The position numbers were made by a program, and so were the translations under genes. A stretch of 64,000 nucleotides of DNA from Desulfobacteraceae bacterium (GTDB lineage Bacteria > Desulfobacterota > Desulfobacteria > Desulfobacterales > Desulfosalsimonadaceae), in NCBI GenBank assembly GCA_014237465.1, contig JABZFM010000014.1, positions 62,001 to 126,000 of the forward strand. The letters are read 5' to 3'. Shown here piece after piece: positions 8,757 through 18,124 of the stretch. The notes beneath the pieces are model-generated. The model had not been told where the DNA came from. It searched no databases and saw only the letters and a list, made by a program, of their open reading frames with translations. How positions within the stretch are numbered: position 1 is the first letter of the stretch; each line of letters opens with the position of its first letter.

Positions 8757-9524
8757 TTATATCGAACGTCCCCCATCCACGGGGAGATCGATGCCGGTTA
8801 CCATTGACGCGTCTTCCGAGGCCAGGAACAATGCAGCCTTGGCGATGTCTTCCGGCTGGGCAAATTTTCCAATGGGAATCGTCGCGAGAACAAACTGTTT
8901 GGTTACCTCAACATTTTCTTTCATTTCATCCGTCATCATATCCTCCAACATCGGCGTATCCGTCGCTACCGGACTGATGCTGTTGATTCTGATGTTGTGT
9001 GTGGCCGCTTCAATGGCAAGGGCTTTTGTCAGGGTAGTGACCGCAGATTTCGATGCGGAATAGGCGCATAATCCAGATCTGGGTCGAATACCCGAGACGG
9101 AGGATACATTAATCACAATTCCGCCACCTTGTTCTTTCATAATCGGGATGGCGATCTTGCAGGTTAGGAAAACCGATTTTAGATTCACTGCCATAATGTG
9201 ATCCCACAGTTCTTCACTGACATTTTCAACTGGACAGATAACCATGGCAATCCCTGCATTGTTGCAGAGAATATCCAGCTTTCCGAACTTAGCCTGTGTG
9301 AACTGGATCATTTTTTCACAATCTGCTTCACGTGAGACATCGGATTGAACATAGCGGGCATCCCAACCGGACTGCTTGATCATGTCTGCCGTTTCCTGTC
9401 CTTTTTCAGGGTCAATATCCGCAACCACAACCTTCGCTCCTTCCTTTGCAAACAGGGTGGCAATAGCCTTTCCGATCCCGGAACCTGCCCCTGTAACCAA
9501 AGCCACTTTATCCTTGAGTTTCAT
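8757..9524 (-). CDS. Short-chain dehydrogenase/reductase (FabG-like)
   Basis: A 255-residue classical SDR with the cofactor motif TGAGSGIG near residue 11, acidic VVADID (pointing to NAD), NNAG, the active-site serine in NVSSVSG and YSASK as the Tyr/Lys pair. The tail PVDGGRSI is typical. It would interconvert a 3-hydroxyacyl-CoA or secondary alcohol with the ketone. The GGGAGAAG ribosome site supports the start. It lies 163 bases downstream of the HyuB-like gene in the same direction. That spacer stays open in the HyuB frame after its stop, so it may hold a small decayed coding piece. Confidence 0.9.
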   Translation of the reverse strand: MKLKDKVALVTGAGSGIGKAIATLFAKEGAKVVVADIDPEKGQETADMIKQSGWDARYVQSDVSREADCEKMIQFTQAKFGKLDILCNNAGIAMVICPVENVSEELWDHIMAVNLKSVFLTCKIAIPIMKEQGGGIVINVSSVSGIRPRSGLCAYSASKSAVTTLTKALAIEAATHNIRINSISPVATDTPMLEDMMTDEMKENVEVTKQFVLATIPIGKFAQPEDIAKAALFLASEDASMVTGIDLPVDGGRSI

Positions 9525-9687
9525 TTCTTCTCCCTATTGATGTTAAAAAGTCTGAATTGAACCAAACTATATGGTTTAGGGCCTCAACCCCTGCAACAGT
9601 ACCGTTGTCGACCATATCCTGAGCAACCGCCGCCAGTTGTCCACGCGACGTCCACTGTGAGGGGTTCTCCAGGAATTTCGACTTTTC

Positions 9688-11679
9688 TCACAGCTGATAT
9701 CCCTCGGGGCCTTTTCTTCTCTCTAAATAGTCCTGTTTCCGAATAGCCGGCTTCTTTTTGAGCTTTGCTCGAAGTTTGCGGGTTGCCTCTAAATCGACTG
9801 TCAGGTTTTCAGGATCCCAATGGGGATCTCCCTGAATAACCACGCCATAATCTTTTCTTGCGCCTTCAATGCTGACATATTCATTTCGAACATCTCGTGT
9901 AACAGCTTCAATATCCCTTTCCAAAGCGTCTCCATAACCTCCGCCACCGGTTGTGATATACCGCCAGATCGTTCCGGGGGAGTTCTGGTAAACGAAAGTC
10001 TTCAGCGCATAAAAGTACTCCCCGGTTTCCCGGTCCGCCACTTTCGTTTCCGGGTCAATAATGCCCCCAATGATCGTGCTGTCTTTGTAAATCTCCTTAT
10101 CCAGAGGGGGGATATTTTGTTCTTTAACAACATCGAAATCTTGTTTTTCCCATTTCCAAACCCCTCCCATTTTTGCATCCTTTCCCTTGTATACGCCGAA
10201 ACCGGGGGATTGTTTATAGTGCAACGGGATTGAGTATGATTCATTTTCAGTGAGCCAATAGGTATCTCTGACAACCGAGGCTCCTCCCCGGTATTTTCCG
10301 GCCCCAGCCGTATCGGTGATATATTCCTTTCTCAGGACAACCGTTGGCACATCCAGTTCAATTGCTTCGGTAGCCGGATCCAGGCCATTCCCCAATGCAG
10401 GAAGAATGTAACTGTCTGCATCTCCTCCTTTGTTGGCGCCCAATGGACCGTGTTCTCCACCACATTGCGCCATGGTTATCCAGGGACGATTATCCTCCGG
10501 CCAGATTCCGTTGGCACTGTGAAGGCTAAGCGTTCCATAATCACCTGCCAGTGCATCTTCACCCAGCGTTTGTTCCAGGGCCCTCCAGGTGGCGTATAAA
10601 ATCGAACCTGCGGCTTCCCAATACATGAATACAGCTCCGTCAGGAGGCATCGCACTGACAATTGTTCCTTCGGGAAGAACGATGTCAATGGGTTTCATTG
10701 AAGCCGACGTAATGGGTGTTTTTGGGTCAGCCGCCCATTTCATTGCAACGAGAACCGCAGTTTTGGTATCCAGCCAGCTTGCATTGATGCATGTTCGCGC
10801 CTGCCTGCTTGTTCCGGATAAATCAAATTCAGCCTTATCTTTCCTGATTTTTATTTTTACCCGAACCGTATACTCCTCGGAATCGTCCACACCATCGCAG
10901 TCAATCAACTCAGTTGCTTCGTAGTCTCCATCCGGTATCCTTAATATGCCGTCCCGCATGCTCTCCTCCGATATATCGCATGCATATTTCATGGCCCCCC
11001 AAAAAGCATTCAGACCGTATTTATCGACGGTACTCAACAGTTCTTTTTCAGCCAGCAACAGATTTTGATACATGGAGAGCATATCTGAAAGTGTAACCGC
11101 AAAAAATCTCGTATTATCAGCGTACAGTTTCCATGTAGACTTGACGGGTTGATCGTCCCTGTACAAAAGAGTTGGCGGTATCACTATGCCGTTTTCGTAA
11201 ATATTGAGTTTAGAACCGCTAAAGCCGGCAGGAACAGTGCCTCCCATATCAATCAAATGAGCCAGTAGCGAAACAAAGGCCACAATTTTCCCGTTGTGAA
11301 AAACGGGTCTTATGAAAGCGTTGTCATTGATATGGGTACCTTTTCTGTATGGATCATTACAAATAAGCACATCTCCGGGTTGAAGATTTTCAATGCCGAA
11401 TTCATTGACAATATTGGCAACACCCTCCGGCATCGTTCCAAGAAAAACCAATAGACTGTCGCTCATAGCCGGTTGGGGAAATCCCATTTCGGGAGGACCG
11501 GATATCGCAGCGGCAAAATCATACCAATCTCTCAGAATAACAGAAAATGCTGTATTCAGGAGTCCTCTGCATGTGCGCTGCACAATATTTCTGTATTTAC
11601 TGGACAGGACCGACGCTGTAAAACGATCACTTCCAAACCGTTCAAAAAATTCTTTATCATTCAGATCTTTTATCGCCAT
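9688..11679 (-). CDS. Hydantoinase B / ketone carboxylase alpha-like subunit
   Basis: About 663 residues of the HyuB/oxoprolinase-B family, which also holds the large subunits of acetone and acetophenone carboxylases. Visible are NDPYRKGTHINDNAF, the metal-site region LAHLIDMGGTVPAG, LSGTSRQART and a glycine-rich tail with TTGGGGYGDALER. The frame is open to 11760, but I place the start at 11679 because GAAAGGAGGAA lies just upstream, inside the end of the A-subunit gene; the genes are 2 bases apart. The partner A subunit directly upstream should supply ATP-dependent phosphorylation. It could be a hydantoinase or a ketone carboxylase; the latter fits the operon's acyl-CoA genes and is inferred. 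Confidence 0.85.
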   Translation of the reverse strand: MAIKDLNDKEFFERFGSDRFTASVLSSKYRNIVQRTCRGLLNTAFSVILRDWYDFAAAISGPPEMGFPQPAMSDSLLVFLGTMPEGVANIVNEFGIENLQPGDVLICNDPYRKGTHINDNAFIRPVFHNGKIVAFVSLLAHLIDMGGTVPAGFSGSKLNIYENGIVIPPTLLYRDDQPVKSTWKLYADNTRFFAVTLSDMLSMYQNLLLAEKELLSTVDKYGLNAFWGAMKYACDISEESMRDGILRIPDGDYEATELIDCDGVDDSEEYTVRVKIKIRKDKAEFDLSGTSRQARTCINASWLDTKTAVLVAMKWAADPKTPITSASMKPIDIVLPEGTIVSAMPPDGAVFMYWEAAGSILYATWRALEQTLGEDALAGDYGTLSLHSANGIWPEDNRPWITMAQCGGEHGPLGANKGGDADSYILPALGNGLDPATEAIELDVPTVVLRKEYITDTAGAGKYRGGASVVRDTYWLTENESYSIPLHYKQSPGFGVYKGKDAKMGGVWKWEKQDFDVVKEQNIPPLDKEIYKDSTIIGGIIDPETKVADRETGEYFYALKTFVYQNSPGTIWRYITTGGGGYGDALERDIEAVTRDVRNEYVSIEGARKDYGVVIQGDPHWDPENLTVDLEATRKLRAKLKKKPAIRKQDYLERRKGPEGYQL

Positions 11680-11681
11680 GA

Positions 11682-13721
11682 CTATTTCCTCCTTTCGATA
11701 TGAATTTCCCCGTATTTTCCAACGCATGCCAACTGCCCCGAGCAAACCATTATGGTGCATTTCGGTTCTCTGATTATCGCCGGCCCTTCAATTTCATCAC
11801 CCTGGAGAAGCGCATCTCTCCGGTACTCATTTATCGCCAATTCTGAATCCGTTATATATTGGAGAGATTTTTGTTGGGCAATCATTTCACCTGTTTTTCG
11901 CCGGGGCAATTCCGGGTATTCCAGTTTTTTGGTGGGTATTACCAGCATTGTTCGATAAGTAGTAGCGATCACCGGAAGAAACGGAAACATGTTGCCCCAC
12001 ATCTCCTGATAGCCGACATGAAAGTTTGAGAGCATGGTATCGATCGATTCTTCTGTAATCGTCTCAGAGGGTGCAGGAATGAATGGTGTCTCCCAAGTCT
12101 GACCTTCATACCAGCCGTCAAAACTCCTGACGACCTGAACATGTTCCCGATCCTCCGGATTTATTTGTTGCATTAGGCTCTCTTCCATTGTTGAAAAAAC
12201 ACGGTTTATTTTTTCTACCATTTTTTGATCCGATCCCAATTCTATGTAAGCACTTTTGGAGTCGCTGTAAACCATATCTGTGCTGGCCAGACCGAGAGCT
12301 GAGTACACGCCTGGAAAAGGTGGGATAATGACTTTCCCGACCCCCAAACGCTCCATAAGTTGAGGCACAAGCATAGGCCCCGCCGAACCATAAGCAAACA
12401 AGGCATAATCCCGCGGATCTATTCCCCGCTCGACTGTCACTCCCAATATACCCTCCGCTATGTTGTGAAGACCAAGCTCATAGACTTGCTTAACCTTTGC
12501 CGCCAAATCCGTGTTTGTGGCCAGTTGCTCGAATGCCTGTCGGGACAGATCCGGGTAAAGTGACATTTCTCCTCCCAGGAATTCTTCCGTCCTTAAAATT
12601 CCGCTCAAAAGGCAGGCATCGGTGATCGTCGGTTCGTGTCCTCCTTTACCGTAACAAGCCGGTCCAGGATCGGAACCCGCGCTCTGAGGCCCTACCAAGA
12701 GTTCGCCCGCGGAATTGACATGCGCCAGAGTTCCACCCCCCTGTCCGATACTCCAAATCTGGATTGCCAATGTGTTGACAATGACATCGTGTTCCACTTC
12801 GAACGTCGCCTTGACGGTTGGTTTTCCCCCTTTGATGAGACCAATATCGGAAGTGGTTCCTCCGATGTCGCAACAAATTATCTCGGTTTCATCAATTAGT
12901 TCTCCAAAATGTGTACTTGCTTTAATACCCGCAGCCGGCCCGGAGTACATTATCCTCGAAGGCTTCTTCATGGCGAATTCAAATGGCACCAGATCTGCTG
13001 CAGAATCTGCAATGTTTAGGTTTTTTGAAAATCCGAACTTTGAGACACCTTCCGTCACCCTGTTGAGGTATTCCCCGAAAACAATTTTCATATAGACATC
13101 AATGACGGTTGTGGATGCCCTCTCGTATTCCTTTGCAAGAGGGCTGACGTCACAGGATATTGAGACGGGAAATGTTTCTCCCATGATTTCCCTGATTAAG
13201 TCTCGTAATTTCTGTTCGTGATCCCCATTTATATATGAGTTGATAAGACAAATGGCGATTCCCTTAACATCACAATTTTTAAATACGCCTAGTTCCGCCC
13301 TTGCCTGTTTTTCATCAAGCGGTATCAGAATTTCCCCCCTACTTGTGATCCTTTCCTGAATGCCTCTGCGAAGATATCGATCCACAAAAGGGCTGGAAGC
13401 ATCTCCACAGCCCCTTCTCCACAATGGATTTGTCTGTTCTTGCAACGGCCGCCATGCCCGTGCCATGTCCAATATGTCGCGATGCCCTATTGTCGTTAAA
13501 AATCCAATTTTTGGAAGGTTTCTCGTAAGTATGGCGTTCAGACCAGCTGTACTTGCATGGTTGAGTATCGGGTCACTCTCCGAAGCAAAAATACGAGCAC
13601 CTTCAATTACAGCAAGTTCTCTGTTTTCGCGATTTGTGGGCAGTTTAGCGGTTAAGATTTCACCTTTTTTGCTCATTGCAATAATATCCGTGAAGGTGCC
13701 TCCAACATCTATTCCTATCAT
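11682..13721 (-). CDS. Hydantoinase A / ketone carboxylase beta-like subunit
   Basis: A 679-residue ASKHA-fold protein. The N-terminus MIGIDVGGTFTDII and the internal CCDIGGTTSDIGLI are the two phosphate-binding loops of HyuA/oxoprolinase-A proteins, and YGSAGPMLVPQL matches the family C-terminal half. In acetone carboxylase the equivalent subunit phosphorylates the ketone and bicarbonate. It is clearly a paralogue, not a duplicate, of the acetone carboxylase beta subunit at 39469-41625. An AAGGAG site lies 7 bases before the ATG. A 280-bp inserted element ends only about 29 bases upstream of the start, so transcription through that element, or a promoter within it, matters for expression. 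Confidence 0.87.
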   Translation of the reverse strand: MIGIDVGGTFTDIIAMSKKGEILTAKLPTNRENRELAVIEGARIFASESDPILNHASTAGLNAILTRNLPKIGFLTTIGHRDILDMARAWRPLQEQTNPLWRRGCGDASSPFVDRYLRRGIQERITSRGEILIPLDEKQARAELGVFKNCDVKGIAICLINSYINGDHEQKLRDLIREIMGETFPVSISCDVSPLAKEYERASTTVIDVYMKIVFGEYLNRVTEGVSKFGFSKNLNIADSAADLVPFEFAMKKPSRIMYSGPAAGIKASTHFGELIDETEIICCDIGGTTSDIGLIKGGKPTVKATFEVEHDVIVNTLAIQIWSIGQGGGTLAHVNSAGELLVGPQSAGSDPGPACYGKGGHEPTITDACLLSGILRTEEFLGGEMSLYPDLSRQAFEQLATNTDLAAKVKQVYELGLHNIAEGILGVTVERGIDPRDYALFAYGSAGPMLVPQLMERLGVGKVIIPPFPGVYSALGLASTDMVYSDSKSAYIELGSDQKMVEKINRVFSTMEESLMQQINPEDREHVQVVRSFDGWYEGQTWETPFIPAPSETITEESIDTMLSNFHVGYQEMWGNMFPFLPVIATTYRTMLVIPTKKLEYPELPRRKTGEMIAQQKSLQYITDSELAINEYRRDALLQGDEIEGPAIIREPKCTIMVCSGQLACVGKYGEIHIERRK

Positions 13722-13739
13722 AGTTTTGCTCCTTATTAA

Positions 13740-14040
13740 AAGGTTCGATATGCTTATCCCGTTGACTCAGGTATGAATCACTGGTATGGTTTAAAAATGG
13801 TGAGACCAACATATTCATCGCGCCTTCGGGAATCTCAAAACTTGGCTCAATGGTACCCACCACGGCGTTGATCCCAAATACTTGCAACATTACCTTGATG
13901 AATTTGTTTTCCGCTTTAACCGCAGGAATACGCCGATGGCTGCGTTCCAAACCTTGCTGTGCTTGGCAAGCCAACGAAATCATATTCCTTTGAAATCCAT
14001 GGTCAAGCCTGAGTCAACGGGATAAGCATAAGGTTCGATA
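13740..14040. mobile_element. 280-bp IS-derived or MITE-like insertion with perfect terminal inverted repeats
   Basis: The terminal inverted repeats are 23 bp and match perfectly (13749-13771 against 14008-14030). Outside them the 11-bp direct repeat AAGGTTCGATA occurs on both sides (13740-13750 and 14030-14040), as expected for a target-site duplication. The interior is too short for a transposase; a minus-strand frame of about 100 codons (starting near 13983) crosses it and may be a transposase scrap. An 11-bp duplication would fit an IS4-like parent, which is an inference. It sits between the zinc-ribbon gene and the HyuA-like gene. Confidence 0.88.
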
Positions 14041-14085
14041 TTAAAACCCGATGAAATACAAAGTTTATCGCCAAATTTCATCGTA

Positions 14086-14310
14086 TTATAGAAGATCGGT
14101 GAGAAGACTTAGACTTCCATATTGATTGGAACTTTTGTTTCGATCCAATGAATGCAAGCAATCCTGACACTTAACGACTTCCCACCATCCCCCTTCACTG
14201 ACAACGTCATAGTACCTGACACGATCACTTCCACATTCGGGACATTTACTCTCAACTATCGTTTTGTTTACGAAAAGTTCTTTATCCTCCGGCCTTGGAT
14301 GATCCAACAT
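14086..14310 (-). CDS. Small zinc-ribbon protein
   Basis: A 74-residue protein with two cysteine pairs, CPECG near residue 22 and CQDC near residue 49, that should hold one zinc ion. The linker GGWWEVVKCQDC is distinctive. The frame is open to 14379, but the ATG at 14310 has a GAGAGGAG ribosome site. It starts 22 bases after the stop of the truncated thiolase and is followed, beyond the inserted element, by HyuA/HyuB-like genes. Two roles fit: a partner of the thiolase (many SCP2-type thiolases have zinc-ribbon DUF35 partners, although the OB fold is missing here) or a small zinc subunit of the HyuAB complex, as in acetone carboxylase gamma. Neither is proven. Confidence 0.7.
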   Translation of the reverse strand: MLDHPRPEDKELFVNKTIVESKCPECGSDRVRYYDVVSEGGWWEVVKCQDCLHSLDRNKSSNQYGSLSLLTDLL

Positions 14311-14332
14311 TTTTTTCTCCTCTCTTGGCTTA

Positions 14333-15214
14333 TTAAACTGTATTGTAGGCTTGTTGTGAAAGCCTTTCTCCAATGTCAATTCCGTCTAAATCCCGATCTT
14401 CACCTGATCCTAAAACAGAAGCAAGAACCTTTACCGGTCGGGCATCTTTCATTTTTTTAAGATACGATGTCGAGCATAGAATAGCTGCAGTAGCACCATC
14501 GCCTACCGGTGCGCACATGGATCGAGTAAATGGATATGCAATCGGTTTATCAGCAAGCACTTCTTCGACTGTCATGTTCTTCTGGTATTGAGCAAGCGGA
14601 TTTAATGATCCATGCCAATGATTTTTTGCACAAATGGCAGCTAGTTGTCTCTGTGTGGAACCAAATTTGGACATGTGCCATCTCGCTCCCATGGCATATA
14701 CGTCCATGAAGATGCTGCGACCTTCTCCCGGGGACGTCTCTCCTTCAGAAGATTTTAATTTGATCTGTCGGTTCACCTTTTCAAAAAGTTCAATGCTTTT
14801 GTCAAAATTTTCTACATCCATGCATGAAGCATATGCGCCCAGAGAAATCGCCTTGTTTGAATGGGTAATCTTTTCAGAACCTAATACAAGCACCGCATCA
14901 TACATGCCGGCACGTATTGCCGTATATCCAAGATGAAATGCTGTGGAAGCCCCGGCACAAGCATTTTCACAATTAACCACCGGGATGCCCCCAATTCCAA
15001 TATCTCTCAGTATTATCTCGCCCCTGATGGAATGCTGATTTGAAAACATTCCCCAAAAGGTGTTCGAGACATAAGCTGCCTGCAGGTCTCCTTTATCCAG
15101 GCCCGCGTCATTAAGAACCAGATCAACCGATTCGGCAGCCATTCCCCGCACAGTCTTGTCGGGATACTTATTAAAACGAATCATTCCTACACCAACAACA
15201 TAAACGTCACTCAC
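14333..15214 (-). CDS. SCP2-type thiolase, C-terminally truncated
   Basis: A 293-residue protein matching the first three quarters of SCP2/lipid-transfer thiolases (usually about 380-400 residues). The N-terminus VYVVGVGMIRFNKYPDKT is clear, as is the catalytic cysteine region VNCENACAGASTAFHLG; PVGDGATAAILCS also fits the family. It then stops at GERLSQQAYNTV, where intact enzymes go on to the His-containing HDAT region, GHPxGATG and ENGGG. About 100 residues are missing. The stop is followed at once by the ribosome site of the zinc-ribbon gene, so the end is a clean deletion junction and not a point frameshift. The missing C-terminus exists as a remnant at 5047-5226. Probably inactive as a thiolase unless complemented. 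Confidence 0.88.
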   Translation of the reverse strand: MSDVYVVGVGMIRFNKYPDKTVRGMAAESVDLVLNDAGLDKGDLQAAYVSNTFWGMFSNQHSIRGEIILRDIGIGGIPVVNCENACAGASTAFHLGYTAIRAGMYDAVLVLGSEKITHSNKAISLGAYASCMDVENFDKSIELFEKVNRQIKLKSSEGETSPGEGRSIFMDVYAMGARWHMSKFGSTQRQLAAICAKNHWHGSLNPLAQYQKNMTVEEVLADKPIAYPFTRSMCAPVGDGATAAILCSTSYLKKMKDARPVKVLASVLGSGEDRDLDGIDIGERLSQQAYNTV

Positions 15215-15332
15215 AATCTGAAATCCTTTTTTTCCATTTAGAAATTATATTTTTCATAGAGAAATTTTTGAAATTAGCTCTGAACTAATTTAATTTTTTC
15301 CCTCAAATCCACATATCCGAAACACTGCTGAT

Positions 15333-17204
15333 TCAAACTGTTTCCAGTTGATATCGAATGGTATAACACCCCAATATTTCATTAACTTTATTTTCAACTG
15401 CCTCTTCTAAAACTCCATCAGCAGGCTTAACATGAATTGTAGCCATCGTTCCATGAATCTTGTTTTCAGCGACTTTAACTGTTATGGAGTCAGCTATACC
15501 ACCAAGCCCCTTAAGGTCCGACTCAAAAACACGCTGAATACAATCCCATCGAAGCGCCGGTTTAAATATCTTGCCAATCGGTGTAATTGGGATTTCGTCA
15601 ACAATAAATACCTCTTTAGGAATGGCAGCCCGCTCACCGATTTCTTTCTTTAAAAACTCGGCAATCTGTTCTTTTGTAAGGTCGCTTCCTTCTTGTACTT
15701 GAACGTAAACAACAGGAATCTCTCCAGCATAAGCATCAGGACGGCCAACGGCTGCCGCAAACTTCACTCCCGGCAGGCGATACAGCGGATCCTCAATAGA
15801 CCCAGGATCGATATTATGGCCCCCCCGAATGATCAGGTCTTTTTTTCGTCCGGTAAGCCACAGATATCCATCTGTATCCTGCCGCCCCAGATCACCGGTA
15901 TTGAACCATCCATCTTTAATCCATATCCCCTTATTGTGTTCTTCCTCAAGGTAACCTGAAAATATGTTCGGTCCTTTAATACATATACATCCTATTTCAT
16001 CCGTGTCCGCATCCCGAAAATTATCCTTTTCTTCTACAAAAATTTTCATCTCCTGATAAGGAATTCGCAATCCGACAGAGCCAACCTTTCTTGACCCAAA
16101 TAAAGGATTCAGGGAAGAACAAAGTGTTCCCTCTGTAAGCCCATATCCTTCGATAATTTTCATGCCGCTGTGATCTTCAAAACGTTTGAACAGATCAACA
16201 GACAGTGGTGCAGCGCCACATATTCCAAAGTTCAAGGATGAGATGTCCGCATTTTCAACCGGAACTTCCAACAGAGCAGAAAGTACAGTAGGCACACATG
16301 AAAACGTCACAGCCTTATAATGCTCAATAATTTTATAAAAGTTTTGAATAATGGAAGGATCCCGATACCCCTTTGGAGACAGGAGAACAACATGTCCTCC
16401 CATCGAAAAAGGATAGAGGCCTGTTGCCATCGTCGCATTTGCATGAAAGAGCGGAAGACCTGTCAGTGCTGTGTCTCCGGTTTTAAGATCGTCGCCGACA
16501 ACCAACGGAAGTATGGTAGTAATGGCTGCTTCATTAAAGTGTGAGCGCGTGGCAAGTTTTGGCCTTCCGGTAGTTCCGGCTGTTCCATAAATAGAGGCGA
16601 TATCCTTGGGATCAATTACCCGATTTGAATCGAGCTTTTCATCATTATACTTTGTAATAACCTCATCATACCCGTAAATTCCATCTTTTTCATCGCTTGG
16701 TCCCATCACCCGAATAATGGCCTGAAGGTCAGGGAGGTCTTTGCGGATAGCAACGACCTTCTCCCAAATATCAGCACCGGGGTACTCTCCAAGCGTTACA
16801 AGCACTTTTGTTTTCGCCGCCTGACAAATTTCTTTTATGGTGGAAGGCTCCAACAGGGGATTAAGCGGGTTTACTATCCCCGCAGCTTCGCCTCCCCATA
16901 TAATATGATGCGTGAGATGAAGATTTGGAAGAAGAAAAGATACTACATCCTGCGGGCCAACGCCAAGGTCATGCAGTAAATTCGCCGTTTGATTCACTTT
17001 TGCCCAGAACTCTCGATATGTTACTTGCAATGGGTCTGCATAATGATCCCCGGAAAGGATCAGGCTTATTGCCGGAGCATCGGGATTAATCGAAGCTCCT
17101 TGTTTGATGATATCATATGTGTTGGATATTTTGAGTCTTTCGGAAAAAGGAACCTTTTCAATTTCCTCAATATCCGACAACGTTGCAATTTCATAATTGT
17201 TCAT
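15333..17204 (-). CDS. AMP-forming acyl-CoA synthetase, copy 1
   Basis: A 623-residue ANL-family ligase, the near twin of the one at 5313-7184. Motifs are the same: YGTAGTTGRPKLA, EGYGLTEGT, WLTGRKKDLIIRGGHNIDP and PIGKIFKP. The two copies share length and most residues, and similarity continues for a few tens of bases past the stop codon, so the duplicated unit extended toward the thiolase. The frame is open to 17279; the ATG at 17204 is chosen because AGGAG lies 6 bases before it and because it aligns with the start of copy 2. It sits between an SDR and the truncated thiolase in the operon. It should activate the pathway's free acid. Confidence 0.93.
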   Translation of the reverse strand: MNNYEIATLSDIEEIEKVPFSERLKISNTYDIIKQGASINPDAPAISLILSGDHYADPLQVTYREFWAKVNQTANLLHDLGVGPQDVVSFLLPNLHLTHHIIWGGEAAGIVNPLNPLLEPSTIKEICQAAKTKVLVTLGEYPGADIWEKVVAIRKDLPDLQAIIRVMGPSDEKDGIYGYDEVITKYNDEKLDSNRVIDPKDIASIYGTAGTTGRPKLATRSHFNEAAITTILPLVVGDDLKTGDTALTGLPLFHANATMATGLYPFSMGGHVVLLSPKGYRDPSIIQNFYKIIEHYKAVTFSCVPTVLSALLEVPVENADISSLNFGICGAAPLSVDLFKRFEDHSGMKIIEGYGLTEGTLCSSLNPLFGSRKVGSVGLRIPYQEMKIFVEEKDNFRDADTDEIGCICIKGPNIFSGYLEEEHNKGIWIKDGWFNTGDLGRQDTDGYLWLTGRKKDLIIRGGHNIDPGSIEDPLYRLPGVKFAAAVGRPDAYAGEIPVVYVQVQEGSDLTKEQIAEFLKKEIGERAAIPKEVFIVDEIPITPIGKIFKPALRWDCIQRVFESDLKGLGGIADSITVKVAENKIHGTMATIHVKPADGVLEEAVENKVNEILGCYTIRYQLETV

Positions 17205-17256
17205 ATTCACTCCTATTAATACATAAATGATAGAGTTAAGCTTTAACGAAAAACGC

Positions 17257-18123
17257 TTATTGGGCAGTCCACCCACCATCTGGGACTATCACAGAACCGG
17301 TAACATAGTTTGAGGCGTCTGAAGCCAGGAAAAGCGCCGGACCAATTATTTCCGAACTATGAGCCATTCGATTTTGTGGAATTTTCGCCATGATACCTTC
17401 AATCATCGCTTTTCCCTCAGGCGTTTCAATATACTGCTTGGCAAGAGGCCCCACAGTCATATGATATCCAGGGGCAATCGTATTCACCTGTACATTTTCT
17501 TCCGCCCATTCCAGTGCCATCACTTTGGTAAATTGAATAATGCCCGCTTTACTGGCTGCATATGCGCATTGATTGTGGTTGCCAATAATTCCCATAATAG
17601 ATGACATATTGATTATCTTACCTCTTTTTTGCTCCACCATGACTTTCCCAACCGCCTGAGCACAATAAAATAATCCTTTTAAATTCGTATCGATTATCAT
17701 ATTAAATTCATCTAACGTCAGATCAAGTGTCGGCTTTCTGATGTTAATCCCCGGAATGTTGAAACAAATATCGATTTTTCCAAATTTTTCTAGTGTCTTA
17801 TTGACCATCTCATTGATCTCTGTAGGATTTGTCACATTAACGTTGGCGACTAATGCGCTTCTGCCTATCTCTTCAATACTTTTTGCAGTTTCCTCTGCGC
17901 CATCAACATTTATATCTGCAACCACAACATCTGCGCCAAAACTGGCTAACCCCAAGGCTATTTGCCTCCCAAGACCGTGAGCTGCACCGGTTACAATCGC
18001 TGTTTTATCTGTCACGTCAAATAAATTATTGATCTTGGTTTTACCTGGAAAATCATCGTCTAAAGGAATTCCGGTAAATTCATTTGCCACTTTATTAATT
18101 TTATTCTCTTTTTTTTTAGTCAT
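17257..18123 (-). CDS. Short-chain dehydrogenase/reductase with N-terminal extension
   Basis: A 288-residue classical SDR. After a lysine-rich extension of about 35 residues come TGAAHGLG (cofactor loop), VVADIN, NIPG in place of the usual NNAG, MSSIMG with the active-site serine and YAASK. The NNAG to NIPG change is unusual but this motif is structural. The start has AGAGG upstream and follows the mutase small subunit by one base, so translation is likely coupled. Its position next to the mutase suggests it oxidises the hydroxyacyl-CoA formed by, or feeding, the mutase step. Confidence 0.9.
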   Translation of the reverse strand: MTKKKENKINKVANEFTGIPLDDDFPGKTKINNLFDVTDKTAIVTGAAHGLGRQIALGLASFGADVVVADINVDGAEETAKSIEEIGRSALVANVNVTNPTEINEMVNKTLEKFGKIDICFNIPGINIRKPTLDLTLDEFNMIIDTNLKGLFYCAQAVGKVMVEQKRGKIINMSSIMGIIGNHNQCAYAASKAGIIQFTKVMALEWAEENVQVNTIAPGYHMTVGPLAKQYIETPEGKAMIEGIMAKIPQNRMAHSSEIIGPALFLASDASNYVTGSVIVPDGGWTAQ

Positions 18124-18124
18124 T

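Noticed and set aside
9525-9687. Frame that stays open in phase after the HyuB stop
   Set aside because: About 50 protein-like codons without a start or known family; may be a scrap, but too little evidence to call a gene.
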